NCBI RefSeq assembly: GCF_003416895.1
Contig: NZ_QVIO01000001.1
Location: 1,488,001 to 1,552,000 of the forward strand
Origin: Duganella sp. BJB476
GTDB lineage: Bacteria > Pseudomonadota > Gammaproteobacteria > Burkholderiales > Burkholderiaceae_D
DNA: 64,000 bases
Direction of reading: 5' to 3'
The position numbers and the translations under genes were made by a program. Positions 8,121 through 18,434 of this stretch are shown here, piece by piece. The notes beneath the pieces were generated by a model. It was not told where the DNA came from and did no database searches. It was given only the letters and a program-made list of their open reading frames with translations. The stretch's first letter is position 1. The number at the start of each line of letters is the position of its first letter.

Positions 8121-9551
8121 TTAGCGTTCCAAAATCCAGGTGTCCTTGGTGCCGCCGCCTTGCGACGAGTTCACCACCAGCGAGCCTTCCTGCAAGGCCA
8201 CGCGGGTCAGGCCGCCCGGCACCATCGAAATGGTCTTGCCTGACAACACGAAGGGACGCAGATCGATGTGGCGCGGCGCGATGCCGCTTTCCACGTAGGT
8301 CGGGCAGGCCGACAGGGCCAGCGTCGGCTGGGCGATGTAGCCGTCCGGCTTGGCGATCAGGCGGCGGCGGAAGTCCTCGATCTGCTGTTTGGTCGAGGCG
8401 GGGCCGACCAGCATGCCGTAGCCGCCGGCGCCGTGCACTTCCTTGACCACCAGCTCGGGCAGGTTGGCCAGCGTGTAGGCCAGATCCTCTTTTTTGCGGC
8501 ATTGGTAGGTCGGCACATTGTTCAGCACCGGCTCCTCGCTCAGGTAAAACTTGATCATGTCGGGAACGAAGGGGTAGATCGACTTGTCGTCCGCCACCCC
8601 GGTGCCGATGGCGTTGGCCAGCGTCACGCGCCCCGCGCGGTACACCGACAGCAAACCCGGCACGCCCAGCGAAGAATCAGGGCGGAACGCCAGCGGATCG
8701 AGGAAGTCGTCGTCCAGGCGGCGATAGATCACGTCCACCCGCTTGGGGCCGCGCGTGGTGCGCATGAACACCGTGTTATCGCTGACAAACAAATCCTTGC
8801 CCTCGACCAGTTCCACGCCCATCTGCTGCGCCAGGAAAGCGTGCTCGAAGTAGGCCGAGTTGTACATGCCCGGCGTCATCACGACCACGGTCGGATCGTT
8901 GATGCCCATAGGCGCCACCGAGCGCAGGTTATCGAGCAGCAAGTCGGGATAGTGGTCGACCGGCGCGATCTTGTTGCGGGCGAACAGTTCCGGGAACAGC
9001 CGCATCATCATCTTGCGGTCTTCCAGCATGTAGGAGACGCCGGACGGCACCCGCAGGTTATCCTCCAGCACGTAGAACTCTCCCTGGCCGGCGCGCACGA
9101 TGTCGACCCCGGCAATGTGCGCATAGATGTCGGACACCACCTTGATGCCCTGCATCTCCGGCCGGTACTGGGCGTTCTTGTAGATTTGCTCGGCGGGGAT
9201 GATGCCGGCCTTGATGATGTTCTGGTCATGATAAATATCATGGATGAACATGTTCAGCGCCCGGACCCGCTGTACCAGCCCGGTCTGCAGCTGCTTCCAT
9301 TCGGCCGCCGGGATAATGCGCGGTATCGTATCGAAGGGGATCAGCCGCTCGGTGCCGGCATCGTCGCCATAGACGGCGAAGGTGATGCCGACCCGGCGGA
9401 AGGTCAGGTCGGCCTCGGCCCGCTTGCGCTCGATGGTCTCGGCCGACTGGCGCTGCAGCCAGCCGCAAAACTCGCGGTAGTGTTCACGTACCTCGGCGCT
9501 GGCATGATGGGCCAGCCCGTCGGCGGTCATTTCGTTGAAGAATTTAGCCAT
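8121..9551 (-). CDS. Circularly permuted type 2 ATP-grasp protein
   Basis: A 476-residue protein of the COG2308-type ATP-grasp family, recognisable from RRVGITFAVYGDDAGTERLIPFD (in part), FYVLEDNLRVPSGVSYMLED, and the C-terminal VVKEVHGAGGYGMLVGP and VNSSQGGGTKDTWIL segments. Enzymes of this fold ligate a carboxylate to an amine using ATP. It is the first gene of the ATP-grasp/alpha-E/transglutaminase/Anbu run. I chose the ATG of MAKFFNEMTADG because AGGGA lies 9 bases upstream; the in-frame upstream alternatives (an ATG directly abutting AGGGA, and a TTG) are less likely. Confidence 0.9.
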   Translation of the reverse strand: MAKFFNEMTADGLAHHASAEVREHYREFCGWLQRQSAETIERKRAEADLTFRRVGITFAVYGDDAGTERLIPFDTIPRIIPAAEWKQLQTGLVQRVRALNMFIHDIYHDQNIIKAGIIPAEQIYKNAQYRPEMQGIKVVSDIYAHIAGVDIVRAGQGEFYVLEDNLRVPSGVSYMLEDRKMMMRLFPELFARNKIAPVDHYPDLLLDNLRSVAPMGINDPTVVVMTPGMYNSAYFEHAFLAQQMGVELVEGKDLFVSDNTVFMRTTRGPKRVDVIYRRLDDDFLDPLAFRPDSSLGVPGLLSVYRAGRVTLANAIGTGVADDKSIYPFVPDMIKFYLSEEPVLNNVPTYQCRKKEDLAYTLANLPELVVKEVHGAGGYGMLVGPASTKQQIEDFRRRLIAKPDGYIAQPTLALSACPTYVESGIAPRHIDLRPFVLSGKTISMVPGGLTRVALQEGSLVVNSSQGGGTKDTWILER

Positions 9552-9626
9552 ATCGAACATTCCCTGATGAGTACATTTCTCTTCTATCAAGAAACGTGCC
9601 AGAGAAAATGCCCGATATTGGTGCGT

Positions 9627-10703
9627 CTACTGGGACAGGTCGATCTGCCAGAAGCCGTTGCTGGTCTCGGTCTTGTGGGCCACCATCGCGGCCGGCAGCG
9701 TGACCTTCAACGCCGCCATGCGGGCCGGATCCACCATCACCGTCGGCGTCATCTGGCGCAGGATGGGCATGACGTCCGGCTTGGTGTGGCGCTGCAGGAT
9801 CCTGGCCGCCTGGTTGCCGGCGAGCCGGCCGACCTGCGTGAAATCGGCGCCCACGTACAGCGCCGCGCCGGGCACGCGTACCATGGCCAGCGTCACCACC
9901 GGCACCTTGTTCTCGATGCCGAAATCGCCCAGGTCGATCGCCGCCTCGTAGCGGTGCAGGCCGTAGTAGGTATCCAGCGGCACAGCGAACAGATCGACGC
10001 CGCGGCCGCCGTTGTACAGCTCCTTCAGCGACGGCGCGATATGGTCGCTCTTGTTCACCAGGCGCGTGGTCACATCCAGGCCCAGCGGCTTGCCGTCGCG
10101 GGCCGCCGCCGCCACGTTGGCGACGCCGTTTTCATCGTCGGTATGCACCATGCCGATCCGGTGCGCATTGGGGAACACGTCACGGACCAGTTTCAGCGAG
10201 TCCGACATGTCGGTGTACAGGGTGGAGCCGGTCGCGCCTTCGCCGCCGTCCACCAGCGACACGCAGCCGGCATCCTCGGGATTGGCCACGGCCGTGAACA
10301 CCAGCGGAATATGGGCGTCGACCAGCATGCCGCGCGCAAACTTGGTGGCCGGCGTGCCGATCGTCAGCACCAGGTCGGGCTTGGCGGTGACGATGCGGCT
10401 GGTTTCCTGGCGGATGCGCAGCAACACGCCCAGCCGGCTCCAGAAGCCGCCTTTCTCGACATCGAAGTCGATGGCCACGCGGTTGATGCTCAGGTTCTTG
10501 CCTTCCACCAGGCCGCTGTCCTGCAGCGACTTGATAAAGCCGGTGTAAGCCTGCTGGTAGGGTTCGATGTCGGTGACCTGCAAAATCTCGACCTTGAAGA
10601 CGCGGGCGTCGTCCATGGTTTCCGGCGGCAGGGGTTCGAAGGAAAGGGCGTTGCCGGCGCACAGGGCCAGCGAGATCAGGGGCAGGGCGTAGGATTTTTG
10701 CAT
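9627..10703 (-). CDS. ABC transporter substrate-binding protein (ABC_sub_bind/COG2984-like)
   Basis: The 358-residue protein has a cleavable signal peptide (MQKSYALPLISLALCAGNAL) and a two-lobed periplasmic binding fold with segments ILQVTDIEPYQQAYTGF, PDLVLTIGTPATKFARG and VALAMV-like strands. It matches the PF04392 type, often used for tryptophan/tyrosine or unknown ligands. No permease or ATPase gene is adjacent, so its transporter is unknown or it works as a sensor input. It precedes the ATP-grasp gene on the same strand. The start codon follows a strong inverted repeat with no clear Shine-Dalgarno sequence. Confidence 0.8.
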   Translation of the reverse strand: MQKSYALPLISLALCAGNALSFEPLPPETMDDARVFKVEILQVTDIEPYQQAYTGFIKSLQDSGLVEGKNLSINRVAIDFDVEKGGFWSRLGVLLRIRQETSRIVTAKPDLVLTIGTPATKFARGMLVDAHIPLVFTAVANPEDAGCVSLVDGGEGATGSTLYTDMSDSLKLVRDVFPNAHRIGMVHTDDENGVANVAAAARDGKPLGLDVTTRLVNKSDHIAPSLKELYNGGRGVDLFAVPLDTYYGLHRYEAAIDLGDFGIENKVPVVTLAMVRVPGAALYVGADFTQVGRLAGNQAARILQRHTKPDVMPILRQMTPTVMVDPARMAALKVTLPAAMVAHKTETSNGFWQIDLSQ

Positions 10704-10707
10704 GGTG

Positions 10708-10739
10708 GGTCTAATTGCTGTCGATGCAACAATTAGACC
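10708..10739 (-). promoter_or_regulatory. Perfect 10-bp inverted repeat just before the substrate-binding protein start
   Basis: Arms GGTCTAATTG (10708-10717) and CAATTAGACC (10730-10739) are exact complements separated by 12 bases. The nearer arm ends 4 bases from the start codon. It could be a repressor operator or, in the RNA, a stem-loop that covers the initiation region. Confidence 0.55.
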
Positions 10740-10811
10740 AGAGATGCCCGTCAGGCAGGCTTGCTATCGCATGCCTTGACGAGCCAATCTGCGCGTTCTG
10801 TGGGCCAGCCG

Positions 10812-11327
10812 CTACATGTTGCCGCTGCTGCTGCCGGGAGTGGTGCGGCTGGCGCTGGCGCCCGGATCGCTTTGCAGGCTGCCGGTGCCGGTGCCCATCA
10901 CGCTGCCGCTGGCGGTGCGGGCGCCGGGGATGTTCTGCTGGGTGCCGTAGAAGTTGTGGATCTGGCTGCTGAACTCGGCGCTGGCCATGTCGGGCCAGTT
11001 ATCCTTGTTGAAGCCGGGGGCATTCTTCAGGTGTTCCTTCGACACGTCCAGCAGGAAGCGTTTGTTGGCGGTGTCCAGTTGCAAGGCCTGCCAGGGCACG
11101 GCGAACAGCTTGTCGCCCATGCCCAGCCAGCCGCCGAACGACAGCACCGCATAGGCAACGCTGCCCTGGCGCATGTCGAGCATGATTTCCTTGATGTCGC
11201 CCAAGTCTTCGTCCTGGAGGTTGTAGACGTCTTCACCGATCAGTGTGTCTGCGCCCATCAGCCGAGGGCCGGGGCCGGCCGAGGTGTCGCTGTAAATGCC
11301 GTAGGTATCGCGGTCTAGGTAGCTCAT
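10812..11327 (-). CDS. PRC-barrel domain protein
   Basis: A 171-residue protein whose residues 18-100 form a PRC-barrel (DTLIGEDVYNLQDEDLGDIK; AVLSFGGWLGMGDKLFAVPW), a fold used in RNA processing and photosynthetic reaction-centre H subunits but mostly of unknown role in stress-related soil-bacterial proteins. The C-terminal 45 residues are rich in Gly, Ser and Thr and look disordered. The start MSYLDRDTYG is fixed by GGAG seven bases upstream; an upstream Met exists 17 codons earlier. It is probably monocistronic. Confidence 0.85.
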   Translation of the reverse strand: MSYLDRDTYGIYSDTSAGPGPRLMGADTLIGEDVYNLQDEDLGDIKEIMLDMRQGSVAYAVLSFGGWLGMGDKLFAVPWQALQLDTANKRFLLDVSKEHLKNAPGFNKDNWPDMASAEFSSQIHNFYGTQQNIPGARTASGSVMGTGTGSLQSDPGASASRTTPGSSSGNM

Positions 11328-11409
11328 GTTGGTCTCCAGATGGTGAGTAAGGTCCCGCGTCGGATAACGCGGTGACAAAGCTCATCATGCTTGGAGCGCC
11401 CCGGTACAG

Positions 11410-12819
11410 CTATAGGTGCGCAAGCGGTGTGGTTGTAGGACGGGGCTGAGTTCCTGGGGAACCTAAGACAGGCTTCTGTCGCAAGATGGACGGAAACGCT
11501 CGTTGCGGACAGTCATTGCGTTCGCAGACTTTGCAGCCATTGCCGATGGGCGTGGCGACATCCGGGTTGGCCAGGTCCAGGCCCTTGGCATACACCATGC
11601 GCTGCGCCTGGCTGATATCGCAGCCCAGCGCGATGGCGAACGATTTTCCCGGCGCCATGAATCCGGCCGGACCACTGCTCACCTGGCGCGCGATCCACAG
11701 ATGGGTGCTGCCGTCCGGCATGCGCGCCACCTGCCGCAACACCTGGCCCGGCAAGCTGAACGCCTCGTACACCACCCACAGCGGACACGTCCCGCCCGCG
11801 CGGGAAAAGTGGAAGGCCGCCGCCGACTGTCGCTTGGAAATATTCCCGGCCCGGTCGACGCGCACAAAAAACACCGGCAAGCCGGCAAATCCGGGCCGCT
11901 GCATCGTGCTGAGCCGGTGACACACCGCCTCGAAGCTCACACCGAACTGTCCGGCCAGCAGCTCGATGTCGTAGCCGCACGCCTCGGCCGCCAGCAGAAA
12001 GCGCCGATAGGGCAGCCGCACCGCGCCGGCGAAGTAATTCGACAGCGCCAGCCGCGCCCCGTCCCGCGCGGCCTCGCTGGAAAACGACGCCGCCCGCAGC
12101 AGCGACTCGATCACCGCCGCCTGCTCCAGCAAGCCCAGCTGCGCCGCCATCTGGAACGCCCGCTGGCCCTCGCTGATCGACTCTGGCAGCCACAGCAGTT
12201 TTTGATCCGCATCGTAACGGCGCCGGGCCTGCGGCAGTCCCGGCTGATGCGCGGCCAGCACCGTCACGCCGTGCCGCTCCGCCAGGCGGCGCTGCAAGGC
12301 GGCCGCACTGGCGTCCGCGACCAGCTCGGCGGCCTGGTCCAGCTCATCGATATAGTTCTGGCGCTGGTTCAGGTAATCGCGCACCTCCTCATCCACCGAC
12401 GGCGGCGCCACGCTGATGCCGCGGTTACCGTCGTCAAACTGCGATTCCAGCGCCGCCGCGCGCCCGGCCACCATGCGGTAGCGGCTTTGCATCTGCACGA
12501 TGGCGCGTGCCACGCCCGGCATGTTCTCGACCAGCGTCTTCAGTTCCGCCAGCGAGGTATCGGCATCCGGCAGTTCGCTGAAGGCATCGCGCAGGTCGGC
12601 CACCAGCCCGGCACTGTCGTGTTCGGAAAAAATCTGCGGATCCACGCCCAGCACCGCGCCCACCCGCAACAGGATGGATACAGTCAGCGGCCGCTGGTTG
12701 CGCTCGATCTGGTTCAGGTAGCTGGGCGAGATGTCCAGCAACTTGGCCAGCGCGGCCTGGGTCAGCTTGCGTTCCTCCCGCAGCCGCTGCAAACGCACGC
12801 CCATGAAAACCTTAGACAT
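11410..12819 (-). CDS. XRE-family short-chain fatty acyl-CoA regulator (ScfR-like)
   Basis: A 469-residue regulator with an N-terminal XRE helix-turn-helix (residues 8-62, TQAALAKLLDISPSYLNQIE). It is followed by an IrrE/ImmA-like region and a C-terminal cysteine-bearing domain (GCKVCERNDCPQRAFP), the ScfR architecture (RamB and PccR are examples). Family members bind short acyl-CoA esters and control propionate, glyoxylate or methylcitrate genes. It is transcribed divergently from the valine catabolic operon and probably controls it and itself: GCAA-type repeats lie at its own start and near the mmsA promoter. The link to valine intermediates is inference. Confidence 0.88.
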   Translation of the reverse strand: MSKVFMGVRLQRLREERKLTQAALAKLLDISPSYLNQIERNQRPLTVSILLRVGAVLGVDPQIFSEHDSAGLVADLRDAFSELPDADTSLAELKTLVENMPGVARAIVQMQSRYRMVAGRAAALESQFDDGNRGISVAPPSVDEEVRDYLNQRQNYIDELDQAAELVADASAAALQRRLAERHGVTVLAAHQPGLPQARRRYDADQKLLWLPESISEGQRAFQMAAQLGLLEQAAVIESLLRAASFSSEAARDGARLALSNYFAGAVRLPYRRFLLAAEACGYDIELLAGQFGVSFEAVCHRLSTMQRPGFAGLPVFFVRVDRAGNISKRQSAAAFHFSRAGGTCPLWVVYEAFSLPGQVLRQVARMPDGSTHLWIARQVSSGPAGFMAPGKSFAIALGCDISQAQRMVYAKGLDLANPDVATPIGNGCKVCERNDCPQRAFPSILRQKPVLGSPGTQPRPTTTPLAHL

Positions 12820-12820
12820 C

Positions 12821-12836
12821 TTCGCAACCTTCGCAA
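12821..12836. promoter_or_regulatory. Direct repeat at the start of the ScfR-like gene, candidate operator
   Basis: TTCGCAA occurs twice with a two-base spacer (12821-12827 and 12830-12836), directly next to the ScfR-like start codon. Known ScfR regulators recognise TTTGCAAA-like repeats, so this resembles an autoregulatory site. The spacing (9-base period) differs from the published PccR arrangement as I remember it. Confidence 0.45.
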
Positions 12837-12877
12837 AATTCCGGCATCAAATTCACAATTCCTCGCATTTTTACGTC

Positions 12878-12906
12878 TTTACGCTCGTTCCCGATAAGCG
12901 AATAAT
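12878..12906 (+). promoter_or_regulatory. Possible sigma-70 promoter of the mms operon
   Basis: A TTTACG (12878-12883) and an AATAAT (12901-12906) are separated by 17 bases, a fair match to the -35 and -10 consensus. Transcription would start near 12913, about 48 bases before the mmsA start and inside the GCAAA repeats. Confidence 0.4.
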
Positions 12907-12931
12907 GCAAACAATTAGCAAAAAGTGCAAG
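12906..12931. promoter_or_regulatory. GCAAA repeat cluster upstream of mmsA
   Basis: Three half-sites, TGCAAA, AGCAAA and TGCAAG, follow one another within 26 bases, immediately after the predicted -10 element of mmsA. They resemble the TTTGCAAA-type elements bound by ScfR regulators, and the position would suit repression. Confidence 0.4.
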
Positions 12932-12960
12932 TATTTCAAAACACCACCTGGAGACCGACG

Positions 12961-14462
<1,502 letters not shown>

Positions 14463-14463
<1 letters not shown>

Positions 14464-15629
14464 TGAGCATGGACTTCGCGCTCAACGAAGAGCAGCAAGC
14501 CTTCCAGCAGGCGGCGCGCGAGTTTGCCGAGGGCGAGCTCACGCCCAACGCCGCCCGCTGGGACGCCGACGGCCACTTCTGCCGCGACACGTTGGCCAAG
14601 GCGGGCGAACTCGGCTTCTGCGGGCTGTACACGCCGCAGCATCTGGGCGGGCTCGGCCTGTCGCGGCTGGAAGCATCCATCATCTTCGAAGAGCTGGCTG
14701 CCGGCTGCACCTCCACCACCGCCTACCTGTCGATCCACAACATGGCGACCTGGATGGTGGCGCGCTGGGGCGGCCAGGCCGTGTGCGAGCAATGGGTGTC
14801 GCGCCTCGCCAGCGGCCAGGCGCTGGCGAGCTACTGTCTGACCGAAGCGCAAGCCGGCTCGGACGCCGCCTCGCTGCGCACCCGCGCCGAACGTCAGCGC
14901 GAGCGCTACGTCCTCAACGGCAGCAAGGCCTTCATCTCCGGCGCCGGCAGCACCGACCTGCTGGTGGTGATGGCGCGCACCGGCATGGATGGCGCCTCCG
15001 GCATCTCGGCCTTCGCCGTCCCGGCGGACACGCCCGGCATCAGCTTCGGCAAGAACGAAGAGAAGATGGGCTGGAAAAGCCAACCCACCTGCGCCATCCA
15101 CTTCGACAACGTGACGATCCCGGCGGCCAACCTGCTCGGCGAGCCGGGCCAGGGTTTCGCCATCGCGATGAAAGGGCTTGACGGCGGCCGCATCAACATC
15201 GCCGCCTGTTCGGTCGGCACGGCGCAGGCGGCGCTGGCGCGGGCCGGCAACTATCTGAAGGAACGCATCCAGTTCGGCCGCGAACTGGCGCAGTTCCAGG
15301 CCTTGCAATTCAAGCTGGCCGACATGGTGACCGAGCTGGTCGCCGCGCGCCAGATGGTGCGGCTGGCCGCGTGGAAGCTGGACCAGGAAAGTCCCGACGC
15401 CAGCGTCTACTGCGCCATGGCCAAGCGCTTCGCCACCGACGCCGGTTTCGCCGTCGCCAACGAAGCGCTGCAACTGCACGGTGGCTACGGCTACATCCGC
15501 GAGTATCCGCTGGAGCGCCACGTGCGCGACACGCGGGTGCATCAAATCCTCGAAGGTACCAATGAAATCATGCGCCTCATCGTCGGCAGGGCCATCCTGC
15601 GCGAAGGCGCGACGGAGAACATCAAATGA
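14463..15629 (+). CDS. Acyl-CoA dehydrogenase, probably isobutyryl-CoA dehydrogenase
   Basis: The 388-residue FAD enzyme has all standard parts: N-terminal helices (MSMDFALNEEQQAFQQAARE), the CLTEAQAGSDAASLRT flavin region, and the catalytic base Glu364 in LEGTNEIMR. The position between mmsA and an enoyl-CoA hydratase, together with downstream HIBCH and mmsB, points to isobutyryl-CoA as the substrate (valine pathway) rather than butyryl- or isovaleryl-CoA. The ATG overlaps the mmsA stop codon by one base, which implies translational coupling. Confidence 0.92.
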
Positions 15630-16411
15630 ATAAAACCTACGCAAACCTGCAAGTGGAACGGCGCCAGCACACGGCCGTCGTCACGCTCGACAATCCGCCA
15701 GCCCATACCTGGACGCTGGAAAGCCTGTCGGCACTGGCCGAACTGGTGGCCGACCTGAACGCCGAGCGCGACATCTACGCGCTGGTGATCACCGGCGGCG
15801 GCGCCAAGTTCTTCTCGGCCGGCGCAGACCTGAAGCTGTTCGCCGACGGCGACAAGGCCGTGGCGCGCGCGATGGCGCAACGTTTCGGCAAGGCGTTCGA
15901 AGCGCTGTCCGGCTTCCGCGGCGTCAGCATCGCCGCTATCAATGGTTACGCCATGGGCGGCGGGCTGGAGTGCGCATTGGCCTGCGACATCCGCATCGCC
16001 GAAGAGCACGCACAAATGGCCTTGCCGGAAGCGGCGGTCGGCCTGCTGCCGTGCGCCGGCGGCACGCAGCAACTGTCGTGGCTGGTCGGCGAGGGCTGGG
16101 CCAAGCGCATGATACTGTGCGGCGAGCGCATCGACGCGCAGCGCGCGCTGGCGATCGGCCTGGTGGAGGATGTGGTCGCCACCGGCACCGCCTTGGACGC
16201 GGCACTGGCCCTGGCCGAAAAGTCGTGGCGCCAAAGCCCGAGCAGCGTCACCGCTTGCAAAGCGTTGATCCAGGGCGCGCGCAGCCTGCCGCCGCAACAC
16301 ATGCTGCCGCAGGAACGCGAACGCTTCGTCGATCTGTTCGACACGCAGGATCAGAAAGAGGGCGTGCAAGCCTTCCTGGAAAAACGTGCCGCACGGTGGC
16401 GCAATGCGTGA
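15626..16411 (+). CDS. Enoyl-CoA hydratase/isomerase family protein
   Basis: A 261-residue crotonase-fold enzyme with oxyanion-hole segments FFSAGADLKLF and NGYAMGGGLECALACDIR, and the Glu-containing ALPEAAVGLLPCAGGTQQLS. In this operon the expected reaction is hydration of methacrylyl-CoA to 3-hydroxyisobutyryl-CoA. Its start overlaps the stop of the preceding dehydrogenase gene (ATGA) and its end overlaps the HIBCH start. Substrate specificity is inferred from context. Confidence 0.9.
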   Translation: MNKTYANLQVERRQHTAVVTLDNPPAHTWTLESLSALAELVADLNAERDIYALVITGGGAKFFSAGADLKLFADGDKAVARAMAQRFGKAFEALSGFRGVSIAAINGYAMGGGLECALACDIRIAEEHAQMALPEAAVGLLPCAGGTQQLSWLVGEGWAKRMILCGERIDAQRALAIGLVEDVVATGTALDAALALAEKSWRQSPSSVTACKALIQGARSLPPQHMLPQERERFVDLFDTQDQKEGVQAFLEKRAARWRNA

Positions 16412-17531
16412 TACGACCACCATGGAAAATGCCCCGGCCGTGTTGCTCGAGGCGCGCGCGGCGACCGATGGCAAGCGCATCGGCGTCGCCACGCTGAACG
16501 CCCCGGCGTCGCTGCATGCGCTGACCTTGAACATGATACGCATGCTCTACATCGCCCTGCAGGACTGGGCCAAGGACGATACGATCGCCTGCGTCATGCT
16601 GCAATCGAGCACCGACAAAGCCTTCTGCGCCGGCGGCGACGTGCGCACGCTGCGCAACGCCATCCTGGCCGAACCCAGCGTCATGCCCAACCAGCAGGCG
16701 CAGGCGTTCTTCAGCGAGGAATACCGGCTCGACCATCTGATCCACACCTATCCGAAACCCCTGGTGGTCTGGGGTGGCGGCATCGTCATGGGCGGCGGGC
16801 TGGGCTTGCTGGCGGGCGCCAGCCATCGCGTGGTCACGCCGACCACCCGCATCGCCATGCCGGAAATTACCATCGGCCTGTTCCCGGATGTCGGCGGCAG
16901 TTGGTTCCTGCCGCGCATGCCGGGCCGCAGCGGCTTGTTCCTCGGCCTGACCGGCGCCTCGCTGAACGCGCATGACGCGCTGTTCACCGGCCTGGGCGAC
17001 TATTTCCTGCCGCAAGAACAACGCGCAGCCGTGGTCGAGGCCTTGTGCGCCGTTGAATGGAGCACCGTCCCTGCCATCGTGGTGGACCGCGTGCTGCGCT
17101 CGCTGAGCCTGGCGCCGGAAACGCTGCCGGCATCGGAGGTGCGCCAGAACTGGGATACCATCACCGCAATGACCGCCAGCCGCGAGTTGAGCGAGGTAGT
17201 GGCAGCGATTACCGGCTACCAGGGTGATTCGGTCTGGCTGCAACGGGCTGCGGCGGCGTTGGCGAAGGGCGCGCCATCGTCGGTGGCTCTGGTGTGGGAG
17301 ATGCAGCAACGCAGTCGCCACCTCAGCCTGGCAGATGTATTCCGCCTCGAACTGGTGGTCGCCCTGCAATGCTGCGCCCATCCGGATTTCGCGGAAGGCG
17401 TGCGTGCGCTGCTGGTGGAGAAGGACAACGCGCCGCAATGGTCGCCGTCCACGCTGGACGAAGCACAGGCCAGGGTTGGCGAGTTCTTCGAGGCGCCGGG
17501 CCCGCAGCATCCGTTGGCAGACTTAAACTAA
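16404..17531 (+). CDS. 3-hydroxyisobutyryl-CoA hydrolase
   Basis: A 375-residue crotonase-superfamily protein of the HIBCH type, longer than ordinary hydratases. Recognisable are FCAGGDVRTLRN, GGGIVMGGGLGLLAGASHRV and the HIBCH-specific MPEITIGLFPDVGGSWFLPR. It releases free 3-hydroxyisobutyrate from its CoA ester. The start MRDTTTMENAP lies inside the end of the upstream hydratase gene; a Met six codons later is also possible. It is followed by mmsB after 12 bases. Confidence 0.93.
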   Translation: MRDTTTMENAPAVLLEARAATDGKRIGVATLNAPASLHALTLNMIRMLYIALQDWAKDDTIACVMLQSSTDKAFCAGGDVRTLRNAILAEPSVMPNQQAQAFFSEEYRLDHLIHTYPKPLVVWGGGIVMGGGLGLLAGASHRVVTPTTRIAMPEITIGLFPDVGGSWFLPRMPGRSGLFLGLTGASLNAHDALFTGLGDYFLPQEQRAAVVEALCAVEWSTVPAIVVDRVLRSLSLAPETLPASEVRQNWDTITAMTASRELSEVVAAITGYQGDSVWLQRAAAALAKGAPSSVALVWEMQQRSRHLSLADVFRLELVVALQCCAHPDFAEGVRALLVEKDNAPQWSPSTLDEAQARVGEFFEAPGPQHPLADLN

Positions 17532-17543
17532 CAAGGAGACAAA

Positions 17544-18431
17544 ATGCATATCGCTTTTATCGGACTGGGTAATATGGGCGCGCCGATGGCGCACAACCTG
17601 CTGCGCGCGGGCCGCACGGTGTCGGTGTTCGACCTGTCGGCTGCGGCGACGGAGAACCTGCACGGTGCAGGCGCACGCGCCGCCTCGTCGGCCATCGCAG
17701 CGGTGCAAGAGGCGGACGTGGTCATCACCATGCTGCCGGCGGACCGCCACGTGCGTGAGCTCTACCTTGGTGAACAGGGCATTCTGGCGCACGCCGCATC
17801 TAACGCGCTGTTCATCGATTGCAGTACCATCGCCGCCGATGCCGCGCGCGAAGTGGCGGCCGCTGCGGCCAAGCTGGGCCTGGCGATGATCGATGCGCCG
17901 GTCTCGGGCGGCACAGCCGGCGCGACTGCCGGCACGCTGACCTTTATCGTTGGCGGCGAGACGGAAGCGCTGGAGCGCGCCCGTCCCGTGCTGGAGCAAA
18001 TGGGCCGGAACATCTTCCACGCGGGCGGACCGGGGGCCGGGCAGGTCGCCAAGATCTGCAACAACATGCTGCTGGGGATACTGATGGTGGGTACGGCGGA
18101 AGCGCTGAACCTGGGCGTGTCCCACGGCCTCGATCCTAAAGTGCTGTCGGATATCATGGCCAAGAGTTCGGGCCGCAACTGGGCGCTGGAACTGTACAAC
18201 CCGTGGCCCGGCGTGATGGACAATGTGCCTGCCTCGCGCGGCTATGCGGGCGGCTTCGGCACCTCGCTGATGCTGAAGGACCTGGGCCTGTCCCAGCAGG
18301 CCGCCCAATCGGCGCAGGCCGTCACACCGCTGGGTAGCCTGGCGCGCCAGCTGTACCAACTGCACCAGCAGCAAGGCCACGGCCAGGAAGACTTCTCCAG
18401 CATCCTGCGCCTGTTCCAGCAAAACACTTGA
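17544..18431 (+). CDS. mmsB: 3-hydroxyisobutyrate dehydrogenase
   Basis: A 295-residue beta-hydroxyacid dehydrogenase. The Rossmann motif GLGNMG is at residues 7-12. Substrate and catalytic motifs are DAPVSGGTAGATAGTLTFIVGG (in part) and GAGQVAKICNNMLLG, which holds the catalytic Lys. It oxidises 3-hydroxyisobutyrate to methylmalonate semialdehyde, the substrate of MmsA at the head of the operon. A strong AAGGAG ribosome site precedes the ATG. Its end converges with the DadA-like gene, only three bases apart. Confidence 0.95.
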   Translation: MHIAFIGLGNMGAPMAHNLLRAGRTVSVFDLSAAATENLHGAGARAASSAIAAVQEADVVITMLPADRHVRELYLGEQGILAHAASNALFIDCSTIAADAAREVAAAAAKLGLAMIDAPVSGGTAGATAGTLTFIVGGETEALERARPVLEQMGRNIFHAGGPGAGQVAKICNNMLLGILMVGTAEALNLGVSHGLDPKVLSDIMAKSSGRNWALELYNPWPGVMDNVPASRGYAGGFGTSLMLKDLGLSQQAAQSAQAVTPLGSLARQLYQLHQQQGHGQEDFSSILRLFQQNT

Positions 18432-18434
18432 TCG

